Notes under the pieces: generated by a model | Databases searched by the model: none | Told to the model about the DNA's origin: nothing | What the model saw: the letters and a program-made list of their open reading frames with translations, nothing else | NCBI RefSeq assembly: GCF_015708085.1 | Contig: NZ_JADNYM010000025.1 | Span: forward strand, 1 to 64,000 | DNA from: Arthrobacter terrae | Lineage (GTDB): Bacteria; Actinomycetota; Actinomycetes; Actinomycetales; Micrococcaceae | Length of the DNA: 64,000 nt | Direction of reading: 5' to 3' | Program-made: the position numbers and the translations under genes | Shown here: positions 16,286 to 24,762 of the stretch, in pieces | Layout of the letters: each line of letters opens with the position of its first letter | How positions within the stretch are numbered: position 1 is the first letter of the stretch

Positions 16286-17584
16286 TTGGCCAAGCAAGTA
16301 AGCGATGTATTTGGTGTAGCTACAGAGGTGCGCCCAGACTCCTACGTGGACCGCGGAAGGCTTGACGACGACTTCGCAAAGTATTTGAAGCGGAACGTTC
16401 ACGTCTCCATACGCGGAGCGTCCAAGAGTGGAAAATCCTGGCTTCGGCAGAAGGCCGTGCCAAATGCGATTATCGTGCAGTGTCGCCTAGGTAAGACGGT
16501 TGAAGACATCTATCGAGAGGCTCTGGGAGCCCTTGGCATAAGTCTTACCGTTCGTGAATCGCGGGCAGGGACGTTCAGTGGACAAGTTGAAGCATCGGCC
16601 GATTTGGGGAAGGCGCTCATCGCTAAGGTGGCGGCGAAACTGATCGCGGGCTACTCCCGAACAACTTCCACAGAATCAGAACCATTAAGTCAAAACATCG
16701 ACGATTTGCGATTTGTCTCTCAGCTCATTCTGGACAGCAAGCGTCGTCTTGTCATCGAAGACGTGCACTACCTATCTTTCAGTGAAAGGAAGAGACTCTC
16801 ATTTGATCTCAAGACACTTTGGGACTTCGGTCTCTACGTCATCATCGTAGGGATCTGGAGACAACAGTCTCTGATCAATCTCAACAGCGACCTAAGTACC
16901 AGAATTCGCGAGTTTTCTATTGAATGGTCGGATGAGGATTTGAAAGCGATCCTTGACAAAGGTGTATCAGCCCTCAACATCGAGCTGTCGGCCGCACTTC
17001 GTGAACGCCTGGTTCAGGACGCCTACAGCAATGCCGGGCTTCTTCAGTCCCTTGCGCTCGGTGTCTTGGATGATGCAGGTATTACGGAGAAGAAGACGCG
17101 CCTTCAGCAGGTCGGATCAGTCGAGCACCTAGACAACGCTGCTATGGAGTTGGCAGAGAGTCTGAACACGCTATATCAGTCGTTCGCCAAACGGACTTCC
17201 GCAGGTATCCGCAGCCGAACAAATTCCACAGGCATCTATGCACACGCGATGGCGGGGATCATGGCTCAGGAGGACCAAGACTTAATCAAGGGGGTTCCTC
17301 TCAAATCTGTTTTTCAGGCCGCAAAGCAGCGTGAGGCGCGAATTCTTCTACCAAATTTACGAACAATCCTTCAAAAACTCGATCAACTTCAGATTGATGA
17401 CGAAGGCCGGGGGTTGGTAGTTACCTACGACGAGGGCCGTGAGGAAGTTATCGTCGTAGATCTTCAGGTGTTGCTCTACCGTCGATTCACAACCACTCAG
17501 TGGCCATGGGAGGGGTTGATAGAAGAACTCGGCGATGATGAAAATGTTTACGCCTCCGATGCGGACTCCTCGCCTCTCTGGTAG
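16286..17584 (+). CDS. orphan AAA+ / STAND-like ATPase
   Basis: A 432-residue protein. The P-loop is GASKSGKSW at about residues 44-52, Walker B is RLVIEDVHYLSF at about 158, and VIIVGIW at about 189 is a likely sensor-1 strand. The N-terminus DSYVDRGRLDDDFAKYL resembles ORC/STAND ATPases that act on a partner. The C-terminal 150 residues look like a winged-helix region. The TTG start is 5 bases after AAGGAG, and the upstream sequence has stops. It has lower GC and more Ser, Asn and Ile than its neighbours, which suggests separate acquisition. No partner effector is adjacent. A defence or stress role is possible but is inference only. Confidence 0.65.
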   Translation: MAKQVSDVFGVATEVRPDSYVDRGRLDDDFAKYLKRNVHVSIRGASKSGKSWLRQKAVPNAIIVQCRLGKTVEDIYREALGALGISLTVRESRAGTFSGQVEASADLGKALIAKVAAKLIAGYSRTTSTESEPLSQNIDDLRFVSQLILDSKRRLVIEDVHYLSFSERKRLSFDLKTLWDFGLYVIIVGIWRQQSLINLNSDLSTRIREFSIEWSDEDLKAILDKGVSALNIELSAALRERLVQDAYSNAGLLQSLALGVLDDAGITEKKTRLQQVGSVEHLDNAAMELAESLNTLYQSFAKRTSAGIRSRTNSTGIYAHAMAGIMAQEDQDLIKGVPLKSVFQAAKQREARILLPNLRTILQKLDQLQIDDEGRGLVVTYDEGREEVIVVDLQVLLYRRFTTTQWPWEGLIEELGDDENVYASDADSSPLW

Positions 17585-17920
17585 CAGGGTCTTATAACTC
17601 TAGGGATACGAGGCGTCTCGTTGAACTGGAGACCGGTGCAACGGCAGCGCCTCTCACTTTCGCGGAATCGAGCGAGTTCATCTCCGGCCGGTGATTCTCA
17701 TAACTAAGTCTTGAAAACTCTCTGGCCAAATCGGTGTATCCACCGTTAGCTACGAGACACAGCCGGGCAACGCCTGATGAAGCTCCGGCTCAAGTTTTAC
17801 AGCGACGATGCGGTGTCCACTAGGGTGTACCCAGGTGAACAGATCGAGGTCACTGCAGAGTTACGTCAATCAGGGTCCCTTTCGACTATGGTTAGACATA
17901 ACTGATGGAGGGTTATAAAG
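17585..17920. other. intergenic region ahead of the serine recombinase
   Basis: I see no gene. The last 60 bases carry an AT-rich segment (about 17880-17915) with GGAGGG at 17905-17910, the recombinase ribosome site. A res or crossover site for the recombinase would be expected here, but I could not define one by eye. Confidence 0.35.
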
Positions 17921-18508
17921 ATGGCTGGACATAAGGGGCAGGTGGTTGGCTACGTGCGGGTTAGCGCTGCCGACCAGAACGAGGCACGGCAGCTCGAAGC
18001 ACTTGGCCCTGTGGACAGGCTGTTCTCCGAGAAGGTCAGCGGCAAGAACACAGACGACAGAGCCCAGCTCCAGCAGATGCTCATCTACGTCCGCGATGGG
18101 GATAAGGTCCGGGTGAAATCACCCGACCGTCTGGCACGGTCCACGACGGACCTTCTCGCTCTCGTTGAGCAACTCAAAGCCAAGGGCGTCGCCTTGGAGT
18201 TCATCGACAACCCGGCCCTGAACACTGACACGCCGCAAGGGGAGTTCATGCTCACGGTCCTCGCCGCCATCGCGCAGTTGGAGCGCAAAACCATCCGTGA
18301 GCGTCAGGCCGAGGGCATTGCCATTGCCAAGAGGAACGGCGTTTACGACCGGGTCCCGAAGCTTTCACCGGAACAGATCCAGCTGGCACGCGAGCGGATT
18401 GCCCAGGACGTACCCAAAGCCAAGGTGGCCCGGGATCTTGGCGTCTCGCGGCAGACGCTGTACGCAGCCCTGAACGGCAGCGGAAAGTACGCCGAGGTGA
18501 GCTCATGA
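17921..18508 (+). CDS. serine recombinase (resolvase/invertase)
   Basis: A 195-residue small serine recombinase. The catalytic Ser is residue 15 in GYVRVSAADQ. Other family residues are in VRVKSPDRLARS (the Arg pair of the active site), GEFMLTVLAAIAQLERKTIRERQAEG (dimer helix E) and a C-terminal HTH at about 148-190 (DVPKAKVARDLGVSRQTLYAAL). It would cut and rejoin DNA through a Ser-phosphate link, resolving plasmid multimers or transposon cointegrates. A GGAGGG ribosome site precedes it. No transposase is directly attached, but a Tn3-type fragment lies at 23228. Confidence 0.9.
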   Translation: MAGHKGQVVGYVRVSAADQNEARQLEALGPVDRLFSEKVSGKNTDDRAQLQQMLIYVRDGDKVRVKSPDRLARSTTDLLALVEQLKAKGVALEFIDNPALNTDTPQGEFMLTVLAAIAQLERKTIRERQAEGIAIAKRNGVYDRVPKLSPEQIQLARERIAQDVPKAKVARDLGVSRQTLYAALNGSGKYAEVSS

Positions 18509-18948
18509 ACGAGGGTGATAGGGATGCCCTCGATCCCGCTGCGTGAGCCGGCTCAGCTGCTGAACCGGACGCATCCCAGACGCTGACCACTTACAGCACG
18601 CCAGGATTGAAACCGTCAGGATGAAATCCGAGACCCGCGACAACACCCGTCAATAAATTGAAAAAGGACTTCATTCTGCCAGGCGAGAAGGCATCATGCC
18701 TGACGTCTGGTTGGGGTACACGTTATGGGCAGACATTGGCGACGCGTTAGGCATCAGCCGCCAGGCAGCACAGCAGCGCTACGGGAACCGCTAAAACGTT
18801 CCAGAAAAGTTCATGGATTTGGGTCGTGAATTTCCGTTCCATTCCTACCAAGACCCCCAAGTGGGACACGGCTTCTGTAACTAGGCCCGCCTCACAAGCT
18901 TCCCCCCATAACTATCGTTTGTCAGTGGCATCAGAGAGGATGAGGAGC
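18509..18948. other. region with HTH remnant between recombinase and small orphan gene
   Basis: Apart from the HTH fragment at 18696-18794 I see no gene. GGGGTACAC occurs at 18713-18721 and again at 19217-19225, on either side of the small orphan gene at 18949. Whether this pair is functional is unclear. Confidence 0.35.
18696..18794 (+). pseudogene. HTH fragment
   Basis: A 32-codon frame from an ATG at 18696 to TAA at 18792-18794 contains LWADIGDALGISRQAAQQRYG. This is the recognition helix region of a small HTH protein whose N-terminal part is missing. It has no proper ribosome site. It is most likely a remnant of a regulator. Confidence 0.5.
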
Positions 18949-19182
18949 ATGGCTGAAACTATCAAAGCACGACTGCACCGGGTGATTGGTGGATATCTGT
19001 GCCTTAGCCGGGGTCGTCACAATCTCGTGCTTGCTGAACATCATTGGCACGAGAGAACCGGAGTATCGCACAGCTCGAAGCTTGAGGGGCTGCCAGGTAG
19101 GTCGATCACGCTACACGAGGTCGAGCACCATTCCGCGAACCGGCCTTTCTGTATGACCTGTTGGCAGATGCCCGGAGATTGA
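18949..19182 (+). CDS. possible small protein of unknown function
   Basis: A 77-residue frame with a very good ribosome site (GGATGAGGAGC, about 5 bases before the ATG). The product is basic and His-rich (GRHNLVLAEHHWHE, VEHHSANRPFC) with a CxxC-like end (CMTCW). I recognise no family. Against it are its short length and the scar-rich neighbourhood. Confidence 0.35.
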   Translation: MAETIKARLHRVIGGYLCLSRGRHNLVLAEHHWHERTGVSHSSKLEGLPGRSITLHEVEHHSANRPFCMTCWQMPGD

Positions 19183-19541
19183 CTGTTTCACTTCTAAAGG
19201 CTTGGTGCTCCGGAAGGTGTCGTGAGACGCCAAGTTGGGGTACACCGCAACTTGACAGAGGTTAACACGACTACCCAGGGTGGCATCAGCTCGGGCTTGT
19301 GAACGCAGAGACTTCAAATGCGTCGCTATTGCAGCGTTATGGGGTCTAGACGTGTCGGTCGGTAATCCACTTGCCGGCGGTTGAGCTAGTAATTGGCAGG
19401 ACTTCCTGGGTATGACATTCGATCGTCTTGCGGCGGTCAAGTCCAAATGCAGGGTGTATTGCGGTTGCCGCGTGATCCTCACACCTGGGAGAAAAAAGTC
19501 TCTGCAGGCCCAAAAACAGGAGATTGGCACGTAAAAAACGG
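19183..19541. other. intergenic region
   Basis: No coding sequence that I can support. It is the downstream side of the minus-strand anchored-protein gene, and I saw no clear hairpin terminator. Confidence 0.3.
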
Positions 19542-20390
19542 TCAGGATGAGGCGTCAACGACTAGGACATCGAAGAGCAGATACCCACGGCCACCAGGCA
19601 TGTCGCCCACCGTCGCCACTGAGTAGGAGCCGTTCATGGCCGTCTCCCCCAGCTGCACTGGCTGAAGCTTCCCGAACTGGCTATCCGGCACCACAAAGCC
19701 ACCCTCCGGGCTGTGATTGGTGACGAATCTCAAGGATCCTGGGATATATGCAAGCTTGATTTTAGACGCCGATTTTACCGTGGCCCCGTCCCAGACGGGC
19801 TGGATGTTTTTACCGTCGTAGACAACACCAATAGTAGATTTTCCCTCCGGGGTCTGCCCCAAAACCATGCGGGCCGTAAATCCTCGGACCGCGGAAGTTC
19901 CACTGGCGAGATTGTCCGCGACATCATTCTCCGCATAGGCGTAGACCGAAATCTTGTCGCCGGGAACGGCGTTCACCTCCTCGACATACCGTCCCGGAGG
20001 CAGCTTGATCTGGACGAAATTGCGCTCATCCCCCTGCAGATTGTTGTCCGTAATGGAATTGAGGACCGCATAGTCGGCCGGGTGGCCCATGGTGAACGTT
20101 TCCCTGGCGGGCCCCCAACCCCCTGTATATGCTGCAGTAGCGGGTGCAGCAGTGACTGTGGCTTTGGAAACGTCCTTGGGCATCAAGCCCATGCTTTGGA
20201 CTGTAGAGTCCACTGTTGCCGGGAGCGTGATCCAAAAAACAATGCCACCCGCGATGGCCGTTGAAGTGATGACGACCGCCTTCGTCCGGGTCCACCACTG
20301 CCGACGGACAGGAACCACCGCCGGGAGTTCGGGAGCCTGTCGGGGAACCCGTGCGCCTACAGCTATTTGCCGTGATCTGTTCCGCGCCAT
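19542..20390 (-). CDS. membrane-anchored NSITDN/GDER-motif surface protein
   Basis: A 282-residue protein. After a basic cytoplasmic tail of about 35 residues there is one membrane anchor (VVITSTAIAGGIVFWITL), so the rest should lie outside the membrane. The outer domain starts with GGWGPARETFTMGHPADY and has the motif AVLNSITDNN then GDERNFVQI, followed by PGDKISVYAYAENDVADNL. The NSIT(D/N)N...GDER pattern with a following 'VYAYxxNxAADNL' is known from cell-surface beta-sandwich proteins of unknown role. TGAGGAGG lies 5 bases before the ATG. It is a paralog of the product at 20997-21779; a broken IS21 lies between them. Confidence 0.65.
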   Translation of the reverse strand: MARNRSRQIAVGARVPRQAPELPAVVPVRRQWWTRTKAVVITSTAIAGGIVFWITLPATVDSTVQSMGLMPKDVSKATVTAAPATAAYTGGWGPARETFTMGHPADYAVLNSITDNNLQGDERNFVQIKLPPGRYVEEVNAVPGDKISVYAYAENDVADNLASGTSAVRGFTARMVLGQTPEGKSTIGVVYDGKNIQPVWDGATVKSASKIKLAYIPGSLRFVTNHSPEGGFVVPDSQFGKLQPVQLGETAMNGSYSVATVGDMPGGRGYLLFDVLVVDASS

Positions 20391-20404
20391 AAGTTACCTC
20401 CTCA

Positions 20405-20635
20405 GGCTACCTAATCATTGCCGACGAACCGGATCCGGACAAGGCCCTACAGGACTCCTGCGGTCGCTTCCGCCCGGCGGTGGATGTCGTCCCAATTGGT
20501 GGAGGCCATGGCCAGAAAGTTCCGCGGCACCACAATCTCCACCGCGACCGTACGGCTACCAGGGGCAACGTAGATGCCGTGCCTCGGATGACCTTCTTCG
20601 TTCTGGGGTCGCGCAGCGCGCGCATCGACCCCCAG
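20405..20635. other. unassigned stretch between anchored gene and IS21 remnant
   Basis: Minus-strand frames here stay open (for example the one ending NFLAMASTNWDDIHRRAEA at 20447) and share no motif I know. This may be the end of a gene destroyed by the IS21 insertion or deletion. Confidence 0.3.
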
Positions 20636-20990
20636 TTGGGGCCCCATCGATGCCGGAAATGCAAAAGAACGAATCAAACCCGTAGTGCGAACGCAAAGCG
20701 ATGAACCGAGGATTTTTCAACCGTTAGCGCCCCAGGGCAACCCGGATGACCGCAGGGGGCAAGTTGTCATAGCGGATCCGTCTCGGTGGGATCCCACCGA
20801 GACGTTTAAAGGCGAAGTTATGGCCATCGAAGAACGATTCCTGGGCTTGGATGGCCCTGCCCGAATACGACAGGCGCAGCACGAACATGAAAGGCTTGAC
20901 CATGATGCCGCCAATCATGGCCTGGAACTCGCCGAAGCCAACCTGCTGGGAACACCACGCCCTGGGCGTCCATCGCTTGGCGGATGGAAA
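20636..20990 (-). pseudogene. IS21-type IstA transposase fragment
   Basis: In the minus direction, QVGFGEFQAMIGGIMVKPF, then FVLRLSYSGRAIQAQESF, then AFKRLGGIPPRRIRYDNL, followed in another frame by RSHYGFDSFFCISGIDGA, are successive blocks of the IstA DDE domain. The first catalytic Asp (normally DFGE) is Gly here, the N-terminal third is absent, and the frame breaks near 20700. Nothing of istB remains. It is an inactive remnant. Confidence 0.75.
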
Positions 20991-20996
20991 TTCCTG

Positions 20997-21779
20997 TTAT
21001 GAGGCGTCAACGACCTTCATGTCGAAATAGATATATCCTGCATATTGGTATCCAGGTCGAATGGTCCCATTCATCTCGTCATAGCCCAGCTTCAGGCCGG
21101 TGGCCGATCGAAGTTGGTCAAAGTCAAACTTGTATGGCCCTTTCGCTGTCTTAAGTCCATGAGCGTTGTTGTAGATCCGAGCCGAGTCACGCACATATTC
21201 CAGCGAAAACAAATTTTCCGACTCGAGAACGAGCGCAGACCATATCATGGGCGAGTTTGCAGCACTTATGGAAAGTTGCATCACCCGTCGTAGTAGAGGG
21301 CTATCGTCATATGCGAGGACCGCTGTTGCTCCTTGAATCCAAGACGGGTCCGAATCTTCAAAGTTGTCGGCGGCGGAGTCCTCATATAGGACACGAAAGG
21401 TCAGTACGTCCCCCGCAGTGACTCTTAGAGAAGTCTTAAAGTTCGGTCCAAATTTCGTGACATCTGCCGGCCTCACAGTAAAGAACTGGCGTTCATCGCC
21501 ATAGTCGGGATTGTCCGTGATGCTGTTGAGTACGGCGTAGGTTGCTGGTTGATCTATCTTGAAGGTCGCTCTGGGGGGACCCCATCCTCCACCAGTTGAA
21601 ACGGGAGTTGGGATGGTGCTTGTCGGTGAAGGAGCTGCGACCTCGGGACTATTAGGCCAGAAATCCTTCAGTGAAAAGCCGGTGACCGTGATCAGGAAGA
21701 CTAGAATACCGATCCAAAACTTAGCGCGTTTAGACAATCGATGATTGCTGGTGCGCTCCTCCCAGGACTCATGTGCCAT
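20997..21779 (-). CDS. membrane-anchored NSITDN/GDER-motif surface protein, paralog
   Basis: A 260-residue relative of the 19542-20390 product. It has the same layout: a short basic tail, one membrane anchor (FWIGILVFLITVTGFSL), a Ser/Thr/Pro linker, then GGGWGPPRATFKIDQPATY, AVLNSITDNP, YGDERQFFTV, GDVLTFRVLYEDSAADNF and the closing YIYFDMKVVDAS, against YLLFDVLVVDASS in the paralog. Base composition is clearly more AT-rich than in the paralog. Overall identity outside these blocks is low, so the pair is probably two separate arrivals or an old duplication. No ribosome site of note precedes the ATG at 21779. Confidence 0.65.
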   Translation of the reverse strand: MAHESWEERTSNHRLSKRAKFWIGILVFLITVTGFSLKDFWPNSPEVAAPSPTSTIPTPVSTGGGWGPPRATFKIDQPATYAVLNSITDNPDYGDERQFFTVRPADVTKFGPNFKTSLRVTAGDVLTFRVLYEDSAADNFEDSDPSWIQGATAVLAYDDSPLLRRVMQLSISAANSPMIWSALVLESENLFSLEYVRDSARIYNNAHGLKTAKGPYKFDFDQLRSATGLKLGYDEMNGTIRPGYQYAGYIYFDMKVVDAS

Positions 21780-21898
21780 GTGTTATTCATACAGCAAGCT
21801 ATGCATGATCAAAGCATGCCGGCATTCCTCGGTCCTGGGGACGGTAATAAACCCTGGTTGGGCAGTGCCCCCATTGTCGGCCCGAATGGCAGGACTGC

Positions 21899-22251
21899 TT
21901 GGATCACCTGCAGCCCGGAAACATTCTTGTGGTCAACGACTTGTCCAGATTGGGTAGGAATACCGCCGACGGGGCCAACATAGTCAAAGCCGTGGCAGAC
22001 CGGCACGTCGGGCTGCGTTCTCTGACCGAGATGTGGCTCGACACCACGACCTCTCATGGGTTGCTGGTGTTCCACTTCTTCTCAGCCACCGCCGAGTACG
22101 AACGAAACCGGCTGCGGGAAAGAACCATGGCGGACATCGCCAAGGCCATTGAAGTCAGCGAAGCCACCGTCGTCCGGGAACTTGCCAGACAACGGAAGGG
22201 ATCTGCAGGTCCCCCCCGGCTAGCCCTGCGTGTGACTGTTAATCCGGCTCT
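21899..22251 (+). pseudogene. serine recombinase remnant
   Basis: The frame carries NILVVNDLSRLGRNTADG, then LLVFHFFSATAEYERNRLRERT, which are active-site and dimer-helix blocks of a resolvase, and a C-terminal HTH (AIEVSEATVVRELARQRKG). The N-terminus with the catalytic Ser is missing, and a few residues between the dimer helix and the HTH appear deleted. It cannot be active. Confidence 0.7.
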
Positions 22252-22740
22252 TCAGAATTGAGGGTGTAGCTTCGGTCTGAATCCGCCGGATTCCAGCAAT
22301 GATCTGGCGACGTAGTTGGTGAGGTTGCTGAAGCCAAGGGCGGATCCTCGTAGGTGTTCGAGTCGGCATTGGATGGCTTCAGTTGGCCCTTGGAGGTCCC
22401 TAGTCGGTCGAAGTATGCCATCACATCTTTTGCCCGACGTTTGAGGGTTCGCCCGAGTTTTGTGAGCTCGGTGAGTGCGCTGGGAACTCGGCGCTGACGG
22501 AGTCGATCACGGCCTGCATCAACTCCCGCCCTTCGGGCCGGTCTGGTTGCCGGTAGGCGGCAACCATGCGTTGGTAAATACCCCAGCTCGCTTCAACTTC
22601 GACATGCGTATCAGTAGAGAACAGGGTTTCAAGACGTTGGCGTTGCTTGTCCGTGAGCAGATCCGCCCCGGTATGAAGCGTCAACAGCGCCGAATACAGC
22701 GGGTCGCCGGCCCGCCCGCGATAACCGCATGTCTGCTGCT
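22252..22740 (-). pseudogene. ISL3 family transposase C-terminal fragment
   Basis: Minus-strand blocks in order: GDPLYSALLTLHTGADLLTD, KQRQRLETLFSTDTHVEVEA, SWGIYQRMVAAYRQPDRPEG, then after frame changes LEHLRGSALGFSNLTNYVAR and SLLESGGFRPKLHPQF with a stop at 22252-22254. These are the end of an ISL3 DDE transposase. The N-terminal two thirds are missing and at least two frameshifts are present. Confidence 0.8.
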
Positions 22741-22766
22741 GAACCCGTCGGCGGCAGAGATGCTGC

Positions 22767-22790
22767 CCCCGGCCCCGGCCCCGGCCCCGG
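22767..22790. repeat. CCCCGG tandem repeat
   Basis: Four perfect copies of CCCCGG, followed by a partial copy. It sits at the boundary between the ISL3 fragment and unassigned sequence. Confidence 0.9.
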
Positions 22791-22871
22791 CCCGACTACC
22801 GAAAAACCGCCGCGCTAAGACCTGCGGCGAACAACGGTACCCGGAAAGGAGGGGGCAGTGGCACTCTCACA

Positions 22872-23180
22872 GTGAGCGCAGAAAAGACCGGCACCTTGTG
22901 GTCCTTGGAATGTGTGGAAGTCCCCGGCGCGCTCATTCGGGCAAAGCTCCTCACTGACACGCACGCGATCGCGCTCGGTGCCGGGGTTGATGTAGCGGAA
23001 GTAGAGCTGATCATCCAGCCGGTTCTACCGTTCACCATCAACACCGGAAGAACAACACCACGGGCACCACGGAACAGCACGACCGAACAGCACGACCGAA
23101 CAGCACGGGGTAGTCCTGGATCCGGAACTGACGTAATGGATTGGGGGCTTGAGGACCAATGCTCGGCAAAGTCACGCTAA
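22872..23180 (+). CDS. doubtful small protein
   Basis: A 102-residue frame from a GTG at 22872. Its first 60 residues (GTLWSLECVEVPGALIRAKL, GVDVAEVELIIQPVLPF) have ordered hydrophobic spacing, but the end is Thr/Arg-rich repeat sequence. A GGAGGGGG block lies about 14 bases upstream, too far for an ideal ribosome site. I recognise no family. It may be a truncated gene in the transposon-scarred area. Confidence 0.25.
   Translation: MSAEKTGTLWSLECVEVPGALIRAKLLTDTHAIALGAGVDVAEVELIIQPVLPFTINTGRTTPRAPRNSTTEQHDRTARGSPGSGTDVMDWGLEDQCSAKSR
23072..23107. repeat. 13-bp tandem repeat
   Basis: GAACAGCACGACC occurs twice and then 10 bases of a third copy follow without a gap, inside the doubtful small frame. 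Confidence 0.9.
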
Positions 23181-23227
23181 GCCGATCTCCAGCGGTAACG
23201 ATGGTTGCCTCGGTTCGTTAAGCCTGT

Positions 23228-23451
23228 ATGGCCAAACATAAATATTTGACTGCGGCCGAGGAAGCCTCGTACGGACTCATCCGGCGCGGGCCCCGGAACA
23301 GACGGGGTTGGAGCGGTTCTTCTTCCTGGACGACGCCGATCTGGACCTCGTCGCGAAACGGCGCGGTGATCGCAACCGGCTCGGGTTCAGTCTCCAGCTG
23401 GTGACCGTCCGAAGCCTGGGTACGTTCCCGCGGACGCTCACCTGGGTCTGA
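23228..23451 (+). pseudogene. Tn3 family transposase N-terminal fragment
   Basis: It starts [18 protein letters not shown], shifts frame near 23290, and continues [20 protein letters not shown], then [20 protein letters not shown], to a TGA at 23449-23451. This is the DUF4158 N-terminal region of Tn3-type transposases. Roughly the first 80 of about 1000 residues are left. Confidence 0.8.
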
Positions 23452-23544
23452 CACGGTTACCCCTGAGCATGCTGAAGGAGGCCGTAGTTGCAGTCGGTGA
23501 CGGCATCGATGATCTGTTTGAGCGGGATGTGAGTGGCGCCGCGC

Positions 23545-24576
23545 CTACCAGCGGAAGGGGACCCTGCTAGGGATGACCGGTATGTTCCGCCCGACGGACC
23601 GGAGGAGTTCACGCGCGCCGGCAGCGGCCTCCTCGGGGTAGGGTGTCGGGCCGACGGCAATCCCGACGATCGGAAGTTCCTGGACCGGTTCCGGGGTGTT
23701 GGAGGTGTACCTGGGATCCTCTGTCAGGATGGGTTCGAAGGGCAGGTCGCTTCGCGATTCTGCCGGAAGGCAGAGTTCGACGTACGGGACGATGCCGTAA
23801 CGGCTGGGGCGATGCTTGACGTAGACGAGATCGGTGTGGAGGGCGGCTGTGCATACAACGCGCGTCTCCTGCTCGTCTTTGAAGCCGGGATGTTTGAAGG
23901 TCTGAAGGTCGCGATTGATCTCCGTCATGACATCAAGTTCGTGCTTTTCGATCGTTCGACCGTTGCGGCGAGCGACGGCGGTGTTTTCCAGGTCCCGGAG
24001 GAGACCCCAGGCAGTATCGAGCTGCTTCTTTGGATCGTAGACTGTCTCCTGCCACCCGAAGGACCCCATATCCCATCGTGCGCCGTCAAAGACCTCGTCC
24101 TCACTGTCTTTATCCAGGAAACCCATCTTGGCGACCATCTCTCTGGTCATCGCCCTTTGTCGCCGGACAGATAGGGCCTTATCGGGGGAGAGCCCGACGG
24201 CGAACCCGACATCAGGGCCCGTGTAGTTGCGCCACATGGTCAGGTTGTTGGCATCCTTGCAAGCGCACGCAATGAAGGTCTTATACCGGTCCTGGGTTGT
24301 CGCCGAACGCACCATCGCCCGGACATCTGCCACGACCTGCGGGTCAAGGTTGGGCCCATGGCGGGCGAGAAGCCCTTGGAGCAAGTCCGTGCCTGTACGC
24401 AGCTCCTGGTGGTCGTTCATGAATGCCGTTGAACTGGCCCACAGGACGTTCTCCCGGATGATTCCGGCCAGGCCCGAGGCATTCGTGTAATGCCAGACGA
24501 TTCCGTTCGGCCAACTCTCCGATGAGAGCAGATCAGAAACATAGGCCGGATCTGGCTGCAGGGGAAGTGGGCTCAT
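23545..24576 (-). CDS. DUF2971 domain protein
   Basis: A 343-residue protein. The opening IVWHYTNASGLAGIIRENVL, WASSTAFMNDHQE is the DUF2971 signature (HYT...GI...LWAS...MND). Other family blocks are FIACACKDANNLTMWRNYTG and GFAVGL, then KHPGFKDEQETRVV. The fold is thought to resemble ADP-ribosyltransferases by this motif order, though no activity is proven; the family is often found in mobile islands. The ATG at 24576 gives MSPLPLQPDPAYVSDLLS; the longer frame to 24651 adds Cys/Arg-rich sequence with no similarity. It stands alone, next to the nitrilase gene but separated by 186 bases. Confidence 0.75.
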   Translation of the reverse strand: MSPLPLQPDPAYVSDLLSSESWPNGIVWHYTNASGLAGIIRENVLWASSTAFMNDHQELRTGTDLLQGLLARHGPNLDPQVVADVRAMVRSATTQDRYKTFIACACKDANNLTMWRNYTGPDVGFAVGLSPDKALSVRRQRAMTREMVAKMGFLDKDSEDEVFDGARWDMGSFGWQETVYDPKKQLDTAWGLLRDLENTAVARRNGRTIEKHELDVMTEINRDLQTFKHPGFKDEQETRVVCTAALHTDLVYVKHRPSRYGIVPYVELCLPAESRSDLPFEPILTEDPRYTSNTPEPVQELPIVGIAVGPTPYPEEAAAGARELLRSVGRNIPVIPSRVPFRW

Positions 24577-24762
24577 GCGCCAACGATAGACGGCACGGCA
24601 CCTTCCCGAAACCGTCAGGAAACTTAGACCCCCACCGGGGCAGGAAACCATGCTGCGTCTCCGTCCCAGTCTTCGGTATCCCAGCCAAGGCGACGACGAA
24701 GGGTCGTCTTGTCAAAGGATCCTTTGACAAGACGGTCAGTTCTTCCGTCACCACAGGGGCTG

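Noticed and set aside
18713-19225. GGGGTACAC repeated around the small orphan gene, also near 1747 and 25955
   Set aside because: A short GC-rich word seen in unrelated places, including inside a gene; no symmetry or spacing suggests a site.
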